A DNA stretch of 64,000 nucleotides from Micromonosporaceae bacterium (GCA_020027875.1 JAHRHA010000002.1:124001-188000); one strand, 5' to 3'. Counted from the first letter of the stretch, positions 1 through 8,902 are shown. Translations and numbers: made by a program. Notes: generated by a model from the letters alone, not told the origin.

Positions 1-272
1 TGGTCGGTTCGCTGGGTCTGATCGGCGTCGACCCGGACAAGGATCGCCGTGTCGAGACGGCGCTCGGTCAATGGTTTCGGCTCGAGCAGGAGACCGAGTA
101 CGGGCACCAGCTCGACCTGGGACGCGAGGACGCCGCACGCCTCGTGGCGATGGGACCGAGCGCCTGGCACACCGAGCCGGCTCGGCTCGCGGCCGACCTC
201 GCCGCGCTGCCGACCCCGCTCACGGTCAGCGCCTCCGTGTCCCTCCGCTGCTACGTACCTCGCCGATCATGA
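1..272 (+). CDS. rlmA: 23S rRNA (guanine-N1)-methyltransferase, RlmA/TlrB-like, 3' end only
   Basis: Only the last 89 codons are in the window; the reading frame enters at base 3 and stops at TGA 270-272. The segment MGPSAWH followed by a basic LRCYVPR tail is typical of the C-terminal region of RlmA(II)-type SAM-dependent methyltransferases, which modify G748 or G745 in hairpin 35 of 23S rRNA. The catalytic and zinc-binding regions lie upstream, outside the window. The last codons (R-S-stop) are made by the first half-box of a dispersed palindromic element, so the natural C-terminus may have been altered. Family assignment is good; substrate base is inferred. Confidence 0.8.
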   Translation, partial: VGSLGLIGVDPDKDRRVETALGQWFRLEQETEYGHQLDLGREDAARLVAMGPSAWHTEPARLAADLAALPTPLTVSASVSLRCYVPRRS

Positions 273-334
273 TGTACCCGTCGTCCAACCGCGTCGATCA
301 TGACCTGGAGGTCATGATCGACGGCGCTACCGCG
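262..334 (+). repeat. Palindromic element A, copy 1
   Basis: A GATCATGA half-box at 265-272 is followed exactly 31 bases later by a perfect palindrome at 293-322 (arms GTCGATCATGACCT and AGGTCATGATCGAC, 14 bp each, 2-nt loop GG), then CGGCGCTACCGCG. The linker contains the CCGTCG box shared with other copies. It lies between convergent genes and overlaps the stop codon of the upstream methyltransferase. It could act as a bidirectional terminator. Other copies: 24546, 35937-35991 (inverted), 36883 and 45837. Confidence 0.85.
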
Positions 335-1027
335 TCAGGTAGACAGGTCGACCTCTTCCCAGCCGCGAGGTGGCTCCTGATACGGCCCCCGCATGACAAC
401 GGCCCACTCCAGCGCCCACCGGCGCTGGCCGATCGCGTTCGAGTCGATCAGTCCGGGCAACCGGATGCGACGCCGCTCGGCCTCAAGGTAGGCCCAGTCG
501 AGGCAGTAGAACAGGTCCAGCACGATCGCCGCCTCGGCAGCGGAGCGGGCCGACGGAATGGTGCGCGCGCGCCACTCCTCAAAGGTCTCCTTCGACGGCA
601 GGTGCGGTAACTGCGCGACCAGTCCGTCCGGCGCGGGTTCGGCTGGGTCAAGGTGGGGCACGAGCCCGAGCAGCCACGCCAGTGCGTAGAGGGCCTCGAG
701 GTGCAGGGCGAACGAGCGGTGGTCGCCCTCGCCCGACGCCACGAAGCTCCACTCCGGTTTGGTCAGGCTCTCCAGCAGATGGGCCTCGAGCAGCCAGGCC
801 ATCGCGGCCTCGCCGGGCATGCCGAAGCAGCGAGCGAGGACCACATTGAGGATGGCGGTGCGACCCTCGATCTCGTCGAGTGACCTCAGCTCCACCGTGT
901 CGCCCAGCTCCCAGATGAGAGGAAACGTGGGCGGCGGTGACGGCAGCTCGAGACGGCGCAACTGCTCGATGCTGGCAGCGCGAACCCGGTGTGGGTCTGG
1001 CGCGGAAACGGTCACGGAACTGTCCAC
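335..1027 (-). CDS. DUF4272 domain-containing protein
   Basis: A 230-residue soluble protein of the DUF4272 type. The recognisable part is the central RTAILNVVLARCFGMPGEAAMAWLLE-like region (about residues 56-82), with a Trp-rich helical remainder (WSF, WLLGL, CLDWAYLEAERRR). The family has no defined biochemical function. No signal peptide or membrane segment is seen. It is convergent with the rRNA methyltransferase and is followed 108 bp upstream by a cupin gene on the same strand. The annotated start is the ATG giving MDSSVTVSAPD. Confidence 0.7.
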   Translation of the reverse strand: MDSSVTVSAPDPHRVRAASIEQLRRLELPSPPPTFPLIWELGDTVELRSLDEIEGRTAILNVVLARCFGMPGEAAMAWLLEAHLLESLTKPEWSFVASGEGDHRSFALHLEALYALAWLLGLVPHLDPAEPAPDGLVAQLPHLPSKETFEEWRARTIPSARSAAEAAIVLDLFYCLDWAYLEAERRRIRLPGLIDSNAIGQRRWALEWAVVMRGPYQEPPRGWEEVDLST

Positions 1028-1135
1028 CCAGTCAATTCGGCGATGCCCCTTCCCCGGCGACGCAGCGGTTCCGGCGCCGCGGCTCCGGCGCCGCGAACTC
1101 TAGCGCGATCGAACCCGCGCGGGCGAACAAGCCCA

Positions 1136-1495
1136 TCACCCTCCGTCGCGGCGAGCGAGATCGGGAGAGAACGCAGGTAGACAAATCGCCACATACTCGG
1201 CGCCGCCCTCCTCCGGCGTTGTGTAACGCACCCGTTCGCCCGCGCGCGCCACGACCGCCTGGCCCGCTCGCACGTCGAGGACTCCACCCGGGTGCTCCAC
1301 CCGGACGCATCCCCGCAGCACGAGGGTGACCTCGTCGAAGTCGGGCCGCTGCGCCGGCTCGACCCAGCCACCGGGGGCGACCATGTGCGCCACCGACATA
1401 GCGCTTTCGCCGGTGTTGACCCGGCCCACGTACTCGTCGATGACCTTGCCGCCCGGCACCGGGACACGGGTCGGCTTCTCGATCAGCTCTGCCAT
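1136..1495 (-). CDS. Cupin domain protein
   Basis: A 119-residue single-domain cupin. The two half-barrel motifs are visible as a region around DFDEVTLVLRGCVRVEH (residues about 52-68) and a later G-x-A-V-V-A-R-A-G-E-R stretch. The first motif has only weak metal-ligand residues (an E but no HxH pair), so it may bind a small molecule without a classical metal site. It is downstream of deoA on the same strand with a 42-bp gap, so it could be the last gene of the nucleoside operon. A role in that pathway is only inferred from position. Confidence 0.7.
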   Translation of the reverse strand: MAELIEKPTRVPVPGGKVIDEYVGRVNTGESAMSVAHMVAPGGWVEPAQRPDFDEVTLVLRGCVRVEHPGGVLDVRAGQAVVARAGERVRYTTPEEGGAEYVAICLPAFSPDLARRDGG

Positions 1496-1537
1496 GTCTC
1501 ATCCCCCAATGTGTCTCATCCCCCATCTCACGCGCGG

Positions 1538-2881
1538 CTACGCCTTGGTCGCGCGCGTGGATTTTCGTGCGCGCGGCTTCGCCTTAGCTCGCCGAGTCTG
1601 CGCGACACGGTCCAGGATCAGGGGGGTCGGGGCGGGTGCGTGCGCCGCGATGGTCACGGCTCCTTGCACAGCGTCGAGCGCCCCGGCGATGCGTGCCGGG
1701 TCGTCGGCCCGCAGCTCGTAGAGCACATCGCCGGCGCGGACCTCATCTCCCGGCCGCCGGTGGAGGATCACGCCGGCCGCTGCGCTGACCGGATCCTCTT
1801 TGCGGGCCCGACCGGCGCCGAGTCGCCAGGCCGCGACACCGATCGCGTACGCGTCCACCGCGGCGACATAGCCATCGCCGTCGGCGCGGACCTCCTCGCG
1901 CTCCGGCGCCTGAGCCAATGCGGCATCCGGGTCACCACCCTGCGCCCGCACCATTGCCCGCCACGAGTCCATGGCCCGCCCATCGCTGAGCGCAACCGAT
2001 GGATCCACATCGGACAGACCGGCGCACGCGAGCATCTCTCGAGCCAGGGCCAACGTGAGCTCGACGATGTCGGCGGGGCCGCCGCCGGCGAGGACCTCGA
2101 CGGACTCCTCGACCTCTACCGCGTTACCGACGGCGCGACCCAGCGGAGTGGACATCTCGGTGAGCAAGGCGACCGTGGTGACGCCGTGGGCACCGCCGAG
2201 CTCCACCATCGTCCGGGCCAACACCCGTGCATCGTCCAGAGACTTCATGAACGCGCCGGAACCCACCTTGACGTCGAGCACGAGAGCACCCGTACCCTCG
2301 GCGATCTTCTTGCTCATGATCGAGCTGGCGATGAGCGGGATCGCCTCGACGGTGCCGGTGACGTCACGCAGCGCGTAGAGCTTCCGGTCCGCCGGGGCCA
2401 GACCCTCGCCGGCCGCGCAGATCGCCGCGCCCACGTCGCGAAGCTGGGCGATGAACTCGTCGTTGCTGAGCGCGACCCGGAACCCGGGGATCGTCTCCAG
2501 CTTGTCCAGCGTGCCGCCGGTGTGGCCGAGACCGCGGCCGGACAGCTGCGGCACCGCGCCTCCGCACGCCGCCACCAGTGGCGTCAGTGGCAACGTAATC
2601 TTGTCGCCCACACCGCCGGTGGAGTGCTTGTCGACCGTCGGCCGCGGCACGGCGGAGAGATCAAGGCGCTCTCCCGAGGCGATCATCGCCGCCGTCCACC
2701 GGGCGATCTCGGCACCGGTCATCCCCCGGAGCAGAATCGCCATCGCGAGGGCCGACATCTGCTCGTCAGCCACCGCCCCCCGGGTGTAGGCGTCGACCAC
2801 CCAGTCGATCTGGCCGTCGGAGAGCGTCCCGCCGTCCCGCTTGGTGCGGATGACGTCCACGGCTGCGAATGGCTCACTCAT
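1538..2881 (-). CDS. deoA: Thymidine / pyrimidine-nucleoside phosphorylase
   Basis: Phosphorolysis of thymidine or other pyrimidine nucleosides to base and (deoxy)ribose-1-phosphate, in the cytoplasm. The 447-residue product has the family signatures: a KHSTGGVGDK phosphate-binding stretch, ASSIMSKKIAEG, and DVKVGSGAFMK. The start is the ATG of MSEPFAAVDVIRTKRDG, which overlaps the end of the cytidine deaminase gene by 8 bp; the frame stays open far upstream but that part is a shadow of cdd. The C-terminus has a short Lys/Arg-rich tail (RRAKAKPRARKSTRATKA). It is the last enzyme of the uptake-salvage operon that begins with the BMP lipoprotein at 8902. Confidence 0.93.
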   Translation of the reverse strand: MSEPFAAVDVIRTKRDGGTLSDGQIDWVVDAYTRGAVADEQMSALAMAILLRGMTGAEIARWTAAMIASGERLDLSAVPRPTVDKHSTGGVGDKITLPLTPLVAACGGAVPQLSGRGLGHTGGTLDKLETIPGFRVALSNDEFIAQLRDVGAAICAAGEGLAPADRKLYALRDVTGTVEAIPLIASSIMSKKIAEGTGALVLDVKVGSGAFMKSLDDARVLARTMVELGGAHGVTTVALLTEMSTPLGRAVGNAVEVEESVEVLAGGGPADIVELTLALAREMLACAGLSDVDPSVALSDGRAMDSWRAMVRAQGGDPDAALAQAPEREEVRADGDGYVAAVDAYAIGVAAWRLGAGRARKEDPVSAAAGVILHRRPGDEVRAGDVLYELRADDPARIAGALDAVQGAVTIAAHAPAPTPLILDRVAQTRRAKAKPRARKSTRATKA

Positions 2882-3599
2882 CACTGCGCCCCGTCGGGTT
2901 CCTCCACGTGGCACCGATCTCGGCGGGCGGGTCACCGTCGCCGGCCCACGACAATCCGCCCTCCGCGTCAACGACAACGACGCGAGGAGTCCTGGACCGT
3001 CCCCACGCGACGGCCGCCTCGGCGTCGGGCCAGGCCGGCCCCTCCTCGAGAATCCCGCGCTCGTCGTCGGTGCCCGGATCGCCAGCGAAGCCGCTGGACC
3101 GCTCCCAATACGCCGTCCAGACCCGCCGCCCTCCGGCGCTGTCGGGGTGGACGAAGACCGTGCCGCGCCCGTGCCACTCGCGTAGGCGAGCGGGTAGGAC
3201 CTGCGCTGGCGGCCGGTCCAAGTCCTCCGCACCGAACGCGTGCGGCAGAAGATCCGCCATGCGCAGCGGGCCTGCCTCGGCATCGACGAGACACTCCGGG
3301 CCACCGTTTTCCCAAAGCAACTGGCGGCACCGCCCACAAGGCATAAGCGGAGCGCCCGCACCGTCCACACAGGAGACGGCTACGAGGCGGCCACCCCCAC
3401 CGGCATGGAGGGCCGAAACCACACCGCACTCGGCGCACAGCGCGACGCCGTACGCGGCGTTCTCGACGTTGCAGCCGACCACGATCCGCCCGTCGTCGAC
3501 CAGCCCGGCTGCGCCGACGGGAAACGAGGAGTACGGCGCGTACGCTCGGCCCATCACCTCGGTCGCCGCGGCACGAAGCGCCTCCCAGTCCACCGTCAC
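2874..3599 (-). CDS. cdd: Cytidine deaminase with an extra C-terminal domain
   Basis: Residues 1 to about 132 are a standard zinc-dependent cytidine deaminase: C55-A-E57 supplies one Zn ligand and the proton shuttle, and P87-C88-G-R-C91-R-Q the other two Cys ligands. It converts cytidine or deoxycytidine to uridine or deoxyuridine, feeding the downstream phosphorylase. Residues about 133-241 form an additional domain not needed for catalysis, marked by VFVHPD, VWTAYWERS, AAVAWGRSRTPRVVVV and a Trp near the end. Typical enzymes are about 130 residues, so this is roughly 110 residues longer. The gene overlaps deoA by 8 bp and starts 6 bp after the permease stop. Confidence 0.9.
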   Translation of the reverse strand: MTVDWEALRAAATEVMGRAYAPYSSFPVGAAGLVDDGRIVVGCNVENAAYGVALCAECGVVSALHAGGGGRLVAVSCVDGAGAPLMPCGRCRQLLWENGGPECLVDAEAGPLRMADLLPHAFGAEDLDRPPAQVLPARLREWHGRGTVFVHPDSAGGRRVWTAYWERSSGFAGDPGTDDERGILEEGPAWPDAEAAVAWGRSRTPRVVVVDAEGGLSWAGDGDPPAEIGATWRNPTGRSDE

Positions 3600-3605
3600 C
3601 GAGTG

Positions 3606-4871
3606 CTAACCTCCGCCGCGCCGGTATGGCTGGCCGTCGGCGGCAGGAGGTCTCAGCCGCTGCGAGGCGAGCGCCAGCACAACCAGCGTCGTCACGTACG
3701 GCACGGCCTGGACGAACTCGACCGGAATCTGGTCGGTGGTGAAGTACCACACCGCGACCGGCGCAGCCAACGCGATGCTCACCAGGCCAGCGATGCGGGT
3801 TCCCCGCACGATTTGCCAGACCCCGACCGCCAGCAGAATCACGGCGATGAGCAGCAGCAGAGCGTGCACCGACTCGCTGCCCCGGCGCAACTGGAGGGCG
3901 TCGGTGTAGCCGAAGAGCACGGCGCCCGCCGCGAGACCGCCCGGCCGCCAGTTTCCGAAGATCATCGTGGCTAGACCGATGTAGCCTCGGCCGGCCGTCT
4001 GGCCCTCCCGGTAGATGCTCGACGCGACCATGGACAGGAACGCACCGCCCAGACCGGCCAGCGCACCCGAGACCACTACGCCGTAGTACTTGTAGCGGTA
4101 CACGTTGACGCCGAGCGTCTCGGCGGCCTGAGGATTCTCGCCGCACGAGCGCAGGCGCAGCCCGAACGAGGTCCGCCACAGTAGATAGAACGTGAGCGGC
4201 ACCAGGGCGATCGCGATAAGGGTCAGCACGGAGACGTCGGTCAGTAGGCCGCGGAGGATCCCCGCCATGTCGCTGACGAGGAACCAGTGTTTGCTCTCGA
4301 CCCCGTCGAGCGCGCTCACGCCCGGCAGGGAGATGCGGGGCAGGTCGGGTACGTTCGGCGACTGTGTGTCTCCACCGCCGGCCATGTTCGCGAAGGTCAG
4401 GGAGGATAGGAACCGCGCCAGCCCAAACGCGAGGATCGTGATGGCCACGCCGGAGACGATGTGGTCGACATTGAAGGTGACCGTCGCGACCGCGTGCAGC
4501 AGGCCGCCCAGGGCGCCGGCGACCGCCCCGGCGATGATTCCGCCCCAGGCGCCGAAGGTTAGCGCACCCCACGCGCCGCCCCAGGTACCCAGGATCATCA
4601 TGCCCTCGAGGCCAATGTTCACCACGCCGGCGCGTTCCGACCAGAGCCCGCCCAGCCCAGCCAGGCCGATCGGCACGGCCGACGCCAGCGCGGCGCGGAC
4701 GGCGCCCGAGGACGTGATGTCGTCCGCGCCGGTGATCACCCGCACCGCGGAGAAGGCGAGTAGCCCCGCCGCGACGAGCAGCAGGATCACGGGCGTGCTC
4801 AACCGGCGAGCCTTGACCGGCGCCGCGGGCATCCCGCCCGGCGTCGACGCGAGCACAGTGTCCGCGGTCAT
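3606..4871 (-). CDS. Nucleoside ABC transporter permease (NupQ/YufQ type)
   Basis: A polytopic inner-membrane protein of 421 residues from the BPD_transp_2 family, with about 8-10 hydrophobic segments. The diagnostic conserved stretch GLWSERAGVVNIGLEGMM is at residues 75-92. With the preceding permease it forms the channel of a BMP-dependent nucleoside importer. Its ATG overlaps the stop of that permease by 4 bp (ATGA), which indicates translational coupling. The N-terminal 25 residues are cytoplasmic and Pro/Ala-rich. Confidence 0.88.
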   Translation of the reverse strand: MTADTVLASTPGGMPAAPVKARRLSTPVILLLVAAGLLAFSAVRVITGADDITSSGAVRAALASAVPIGLAGLGGLWSERAGVVNIGLEGMMILGTWGGAWGALTFGAWGGIIAGAVAGALGGLLHAVATVTFNVDHIVSGVAITILAFGLARFLSSLTFANMAGGGDTQSPNVPDLPRISLPGVSALDGVESKHWFLVSDMAGILRGLLTDVSVLTLIAIALVPLTFYLLWRTSFGLRLRSCGENPQAAETLGVNVYRYKYYGVVVSGALAGLGGAFLSMVASSIYREGQTAGRGYIGLATMIFGNWRPGGLAAGAVLFGYTDALQLRRGSESVHALLLLIAVILLAVGVWQIVRGTRIAGLVSIALAAPVAVWYFTTDQIPVEFVQAVPYVTTLVVLALASQRLRPPAADGQPYRRGGG

Positions 4872-6112
4872 GACTGCTCCTCCCTGTGCTTGCCCGGGAC
4901 CGTCGGATCGGTCGGCGCTGTCGAATCGGGCGGCTCAACGGGTGCCGAAACCGCCTCAACACCCAGCTTGGCCGCGATGGCGGCCGGGATACCCAGGGTG
5001 ACGATGGCCGCCTCGCCGGTGGCCGCACCGACGCTGCGCTGCTGCTGGCGGCGCCCGACTCGGGCCGCCAGTTCGTACGCGACGACCACCGCGAGCACCG
5101 TCACGCCCTGCATGATCGTGACGATCTCTTTGGGGATGTCGAGCAGGTCCAGCGGCAGGTTGGAGACGTCCAGGAACGCCCACAGCAACGCGGCCAGCGC
5201 GATGCCCACCGGGTTGTTGCGGCCGAGCAGGGCGATGGCGATGCCGGTGAAGCCGAGGGCCGGTGTGGATGTCGTCACCGCGTGGTCGCGACCGAGCACC
5301 TCGGGCAGCGCGACGAGGCCGGCGACCCCGCCGGAGAGGAGCATCGTCGCGATGACCATGCGCTTGGGGCTCACGCCGCTGGCCACCGCGGCGGACGGGT
5401 TCAGCCCAGTCGCGCGCAGGTCAAAGCCGAACCGGGTGCGGCCGACCAGGAACCAGTAGGCGATACCGCAGGCGATCGCGACGAACGCGAACCCGAACAT
5501 CTTGTTGGCGGTGCCGGCGAACAATGACATGCCCGGGATCCACGAATCGGACTTCAACAAGGGCGTCGAAACGATCTCACCGCCGACGGCCTTCACGCCG
5601 AGTCGCTCGGTGGTGAGCAGGTAGGCGAAGATCGCTCCACCAATGAAGTTCAGCATGATGGTCGAGATCACCTCGCTGACGCCACGATAGACCTTCAACA
5701 GCGCCGCGACTGCGGCCCAGGCGGCGCCCACCGCCATCGCCACAATGATCATTATCACGACACGTAGCGGGCCGGGCACGACTCCTAAGAAGGACGCCGC
5801 GCCGAGCGCGCCGGCGGCGAGGATCCCCAACCGCGACTGCCCGTCGACACCGATGTTGAACAGTCCCATCCGGAACCCGATCGCAACGGCGAGCGCGGCC
5901 AGGTAGTAGGGCGTCGCCTTGTTCAGGATCTCCGTGGTCACGTCGGGCCCCGAGTTGGGACCGAAGGCGTAGTCGAACATGGCGGAGAACGCCTCGAGCG
6001 GGTCCTTTCCGCTGATCAGCAGCGCGGCCGAGGAGACCAAGGCGGCCAGCACCAGCGCCGCGATCGGGGCGATGATCATCGGGAGCACCCGGCGTAGATC
6101 CCAGCGCTTCAT
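4868..6112 (-). CDS. Nucleoside ABC transporter permease (NupP/YufP type)
   Basis: A 414-residue membrane protein of the BPD_transp_2 family. The conserved GFRMGLFNIGVDGQ lies at residues 79-92, the position expected for the nucleoside-type permeases related to YufP. Multiple hydrophobic segments begin near residue 11. The C-terminal 60 residues are hydrophilic and Pro/Thr-rich (PVEPPDSTAPTDPTVPGK). It overlaps both neighbours by 4 bp, so ATPase and both permeases are translated as a coupled set. Confidence 0.88.
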   Translation of the reverse strand: MKRWDLRRVLPMIIAPIAALVLAALVSSAALLISGKDPLEAFSAMFDYAFGPNSGPDVTTEILNKATPYYLAALAVAIGFRMGLFNIGVDGQSRLGILAAGALGAASFLGVVPGPLRVVIMIIVAMAVGAAWAAVAALLKVYRGVSEVISTIMLNFIGGAIFAYLLTTERLGVKAVGGEIVSTPLLKSDSWIPGMSLFAGTANKMFGFAFVAIACGIAYWFLVGRTRFGFDLRATGLNPSAAVASGVSPKRMVIATMLLSGGVAGLVALPEVLGRDHAVTTSTPALGFTGIAIALLGRNNPVGIALAALLWAFLDVSNLPLDLLDIPKEIVTIMQGVTVLAVVVAYELAARVGRRQQQRSVGAATGEAAIVTLGIPAAIAAKLGVEAVSAPVEPPDSTAPTDPTVPGKHREEQS

Positions 6113-7668
6113 GCGCTCTCCTCCCGGCTGGAACCCGCGGCGGCACCGGTCATCGCCAGGCCCAACTCCTCAGGGGTCACGGTGTCGGGGTCGGCGTCGG
6201 CGACTAGGCGGCCCCGATAGATGACCTTGAGAGAGTCGGAGAGACCGATCAGCTCGTCAAGGTCGGCCGAGATGAGAAGAACTCCCATGCCCGCGCGCCT
6301 CGCCTCACGGATGTGCTCCCAGATTGCCGCCTGGGCGCCGACGTCGACACCCCGGGTGGGGTGGGCCGCGATGAGCACCTTCGGGATGTGGCTCATCTCC
6401 CTGCCAACGATCAGCTTCTGCTGGTTGCCTCCCGACAGTGCCCCGGCGGTGACGTCGATGCTCGGGGTGCGGACGTCGTACTGGGCGACGATCTGCTCGG
6501 TGTCGCGCCGCGCGCCGGCGATGTCGAGGAGCGGGCCCTTGGCATTGGGCGGTTCGGTCTGGTGCCCCAGCATCCGGTTCTCCCACAACGGCGCGTCCAG
6601 CAGGAGACCGTGCCGCTGACGGTCCTCCGGGATGTATCCGACGCCCGCCTCACGCCGCTGGCGGGTGCCCCACCCGCCTATTGCATTGCCGTCGAGCTGA
6701 ACCGATCCTCTGGCCGCCCGGGTGCCCATGATGGCCTCCACAAGCTCGGCCTGGCCGTTGCCCTCCACGCCGGCGATGCCCACCACCTCTCCCTTGTGGA
6801 TGGTGAAGCTCACGTCGTCCACCAGCGCCCGTCCAGCCGGGGTCGACACGGTCAGCCCGTTGATGGTTAGCACTGGGATGTCCGTGACGGTGGATTCGCG
6901 AGCCTCGGGGCTCGGTAGCTCGCTACCGACCATCAGCGTGGCCAGGTCTCGCGCGGTCACGCTCTTCGGGTCCACCGTGGCGACCGTGGTACCGCGGCGA
7001 ATGACGGTGATCGCGTCGGCGACCGAGAGCACCTCGTCGAGCTTGTGCGAGATAAAAATGACGGTGAGACCCTCCCGGGTCAGTTCGCGAAGGTTCCCGA
7101 AGAGCTCGTCGACCTCCTGCGGCACCAGGACGGCCGTCGGTTCGTCGAGGATGACGATCTTCGCGCCGCGGTAGAGCACCTTGAGGATCTCCACGCGCTG
7201 GCGGTCGCCGACACCGAGGTCCTCCATCAGCTCGTCCGGATCCACGCCCAACCCGTACTGGCTGGAGAGCTGCTGGATCTTCTTGCGTGCACCGGCGCCG
7301 ATACCCGCCTCGTCCTCGGCGCCGAGGACGACGTTCTCGAGCACGGTGAAGTTATCGGCCAGCATGAAGTGCTGGTGCACCATGCCGATGCCGGCGCGGA
7401 TCGCCTGCTGAGGGGAGTGGATCGTGATTGGGCTACCCCCGATGAAGATCTCCCCGTCGTCGGGACGCTGCATCCCGTACAGGATCTTCATCAGAGTGGA
7501 CTTACCGGCGCCGTTTTCTCCAACGATGGCGTGGATCGTGCCACCGCTCACTGACAAGAAGACGTCGTGGTTGGCCACCACGCCGGGGAAACGCTTGGTG
7601 ATGCCCCGCAACTCGACCGCGGGCGGACCACCTGCACTGGACGGCACTGCGTCGGCTGGCACTCGCAT
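6109..7668 (-). CDS. Nucleoside ABC transporter ATP-binding protein, two nucleotide-binding domains
   Basis: A 519-residue tandem ATPase energising the importer. Domain 1 has Walker A GENGAGKST at residues 50-58, a Q-loop HQHF, an LGVGDRQRVEI signature and Walker B VILDEPTAVL. Domain 2 has a degenerate Walker A (AGVEGNGQAEL) but an intact LSGGNQQKLIVGREM signature; this asymmetry is normal for the YufO/RbsA/MglA group. A 154-bp gap containing a strong hairpin separates it from the lipoprotein gene upstream, while the two permeases follow by 4-bp overlaps. Confidence 0.9.
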   Translation of the reverse strand: MRVPADAVPSSAGGPPAVELRGITKRFPGVVANHDVFLSVSGGTIHAIVGENGAGKSTLMKILYGMQRPDDGEIFIGGSPITIHSPQQAIRAGIGMVHQHFMLADNFTVLENVVLGAEDEAGIGAGARKKIQQLSSQYGLGVDPDELMEDLGVGDRQRVEILKVLYRGAKIVILDEPTAVLVPQEVDELFGNLRELTREGLTVIFISHKLDEVLSVADAITVIRRGTTVATVDPKSVTARDLATLMVGSELPSPEARESTVTDIPVLTINGLTVSTPAGRALVDDVSFTIHKGEVVGIAGVEGNGQAELVEAIMGTRAARGSVQLDGNAIGGWGTRQRREAGVGYIPEDRQRHGLLLDAPLWENRMLGHQTEPPNAKGPLLDIAGARRDTEQIVAQYDVRTPSIDVTAGALSGGNQQKLIVGREMSHIPKVLIAAHPTRGVDVGAQAAIWEHIREARRAGMGVLLISADLDELIGLSDSLKVIYRGRLVADADPDTVTPEELGLAMTGAAAGSSREESA

Positions 7669-7726
7669 CGCTCCTTCGGCCGCTCGGCCCCACGCAACGA
7701 CAATGGCGGGAGACCCGAGTCCCGGT

Positions 7727-7755
7727 GATCCAGATCGTGGTAATCGATCTGGATC
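7727..7755 (-). terminator. Intraoperonic hairpin between BMP lipoprotein gene and ABC ATPase gene
   Basis: Perfect 11-bp inverted repeat: GATCCAGATCG at 7727-7737 and CGATCTGGATC at 7745-7755 with a 7-nt loop. There is no long U tract after it in the minus-strand direction, so it is more likely a partial terminator or an mRNA 3'-stabilising structure that raises lipoprotein level over the membrane components. The structure is seen directly; the role is inferred. Confidence 0.6.
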
Positions 7756-7822
7756 AGCTTAGGGCCAGGGGTCCCCCGCCGTCACGATCCAACTCGACGC
7801 GCAGGGGCGCCGAACGTTCAGA

Positions 7823-8902
7823 TCATGGCTTGGTCGGAACCGTGATCGTTCCGGCGATGATCTTCGCCTTGTAGTCGTCCAGCTGCGTCTTGATGTCGTC
7901 CACGAAACCGCCCGTCGTGGAGTAGCCGACGCCCTCCTTCTTCAGGTCAAAGACCTGGACACCGGCGGCGAACTTGTCCTCACCCATGCTCTTGACGAAG
8001 TCGAACACGGCGGTATCGACGCGCTTGAGCATCGAGGTGATGATCACGTCCTTGAGCGCCGGGTCCACCGTGTTGTACTGGTCGGAATCGACCCCGATCG
8101 CCTTCTTGCCCTTGGCCTTCGCGGCCTGGAACACACCAACGCCCGAGCCACCGGCCGCCTGGTAGACGACATCGGCTCCGGCGTCATACAGACCCTCGGC
8201 CGCGGTCTTGCCTTTGGCCGGGTCGTTGAAGCCCGAGCACCGGTCCGCCGGGGTCGAGAGGTAGTTGACGTCGACCTTGATGTCCGGCTTCGCGGCCTTG
8301 GCACCGGCGATGTAGCCGGCCTCGAACTTGGCGATCAAGTCGACCTTGCAGCCGCCCACGAACCCAATCCGACCGGTCGTGCTCTTCAGCGCGGCAGCGG
8401 CGCCGACGAGGTAGGAACCCTGCTCCTCGGCGAATACCAGGCTGGCCACGTTCGGCTTGTCAACCACCGAGTCGATGATGGCGAACTTGGTGTTCGGGCA
8501 GTCCGCGGCGGCCTTGGCCACTGGGCCGTTGGCCGGGTCGACGCCGGCATAGACGAAGCCGACCGCGATCACCGGGTTGAAACCGCCCTGGCAGAGTAGC
8601 TTGAGCCGGTTGTACTTGTCCTGCTCGGTCTCGGTTGCCCCGGCTTCCAGCTCATTCGCCTCGATGTTGAGGTCGGTCTTGGCCTTCTCCAGACCCGCCG
8701 CGGCGGCGTCGTTGAAGGACTTGTCGCCACGGCCGCCGATGTCGTAGGCGAGACCCACCTTGACGGTCTTCTTGGTTGCAGTCGGAGTCGCTCCTCCGCC
8801 GTTGTCCCCGCATGCCGTCATTCCGAGCGCGACAATTGCCGCCCCGGCCATTGCAAGCACCTTTATCCCACGCACTGGGCGCAAGACGATCTCCTTCCCC
8901 AA
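7823..8902 (-). CDS. BMP family nucleoside-binding lipoprotein
   Basis: Extracytoplasmic substrate-binding subunit of the nucleoside importer (BmpA/PnrA family), 359 residues. The signal peptide has a basic n-region, a hydrophobic core and a lipobox GMTAC with the lipidated Cys at residue 31. The mature protein has the family features GLAYDIGGRGDKSFN, AVGFVYA and an IGVDSDQYNT-like strand. The N-terminus is rather long (RPVRGIK precedes the core), so a later start is possible. It heads the operon running down to deoA. Substrates are probably purine and pyrimidine nucleosides, supported by the adjacent cdd and deoA. Confidence 0.9.
   Translation of the reverse strand: MGKEIVLRPVRGIKVLAMAGAAIVALGMTACGDNGGGATPTATKKTVKVGLAYDIGGRGDKSFNDAAAAGLEKAKTDLNIEANELEAGATETEQDKYNRLKLLCQGGFNPVIAVGFVYAGVDPANGPVAKAAADCPNTKFAIIDSVVDKPNVASLVFAEEQGSYLVGAAAALKSTTGRIGFVGGCKVDLIAKFEAGYIAGAKAAKPDIKVDVNYLSTPADRCSGFNDPAKGKTAAEGLYDAGADVVYQAAGGSGVGVFQAAKAKGKKAIGVDSDQYNTVDPALKDVIITSMLKRVDTAVFDFVKSMGEDKFAAGVQVFDLKKEGVGYSTTGGFVDDIKTQLDDYKAKIIAGTITVPTKP

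Noticed and set aside
1292-3346. 684-codon open frame on the plus strand
   Set aside because: Antisense to deoA and cdd; composition follows the third-position GC of those genes and no domain is recognisable.
2968-5028. 686-codon open frame on the minus strand
   Set aside because: Out-of-frame shadow of the two permease genes and cdd; Arg/Pro/Gly-rich and without any family feature.
6750-6900. Second ATPase domain of the nucleoside transporter as defective
   Set aside because: Degenerate Walker A in the second domain is normal in this ATPase subfamily.
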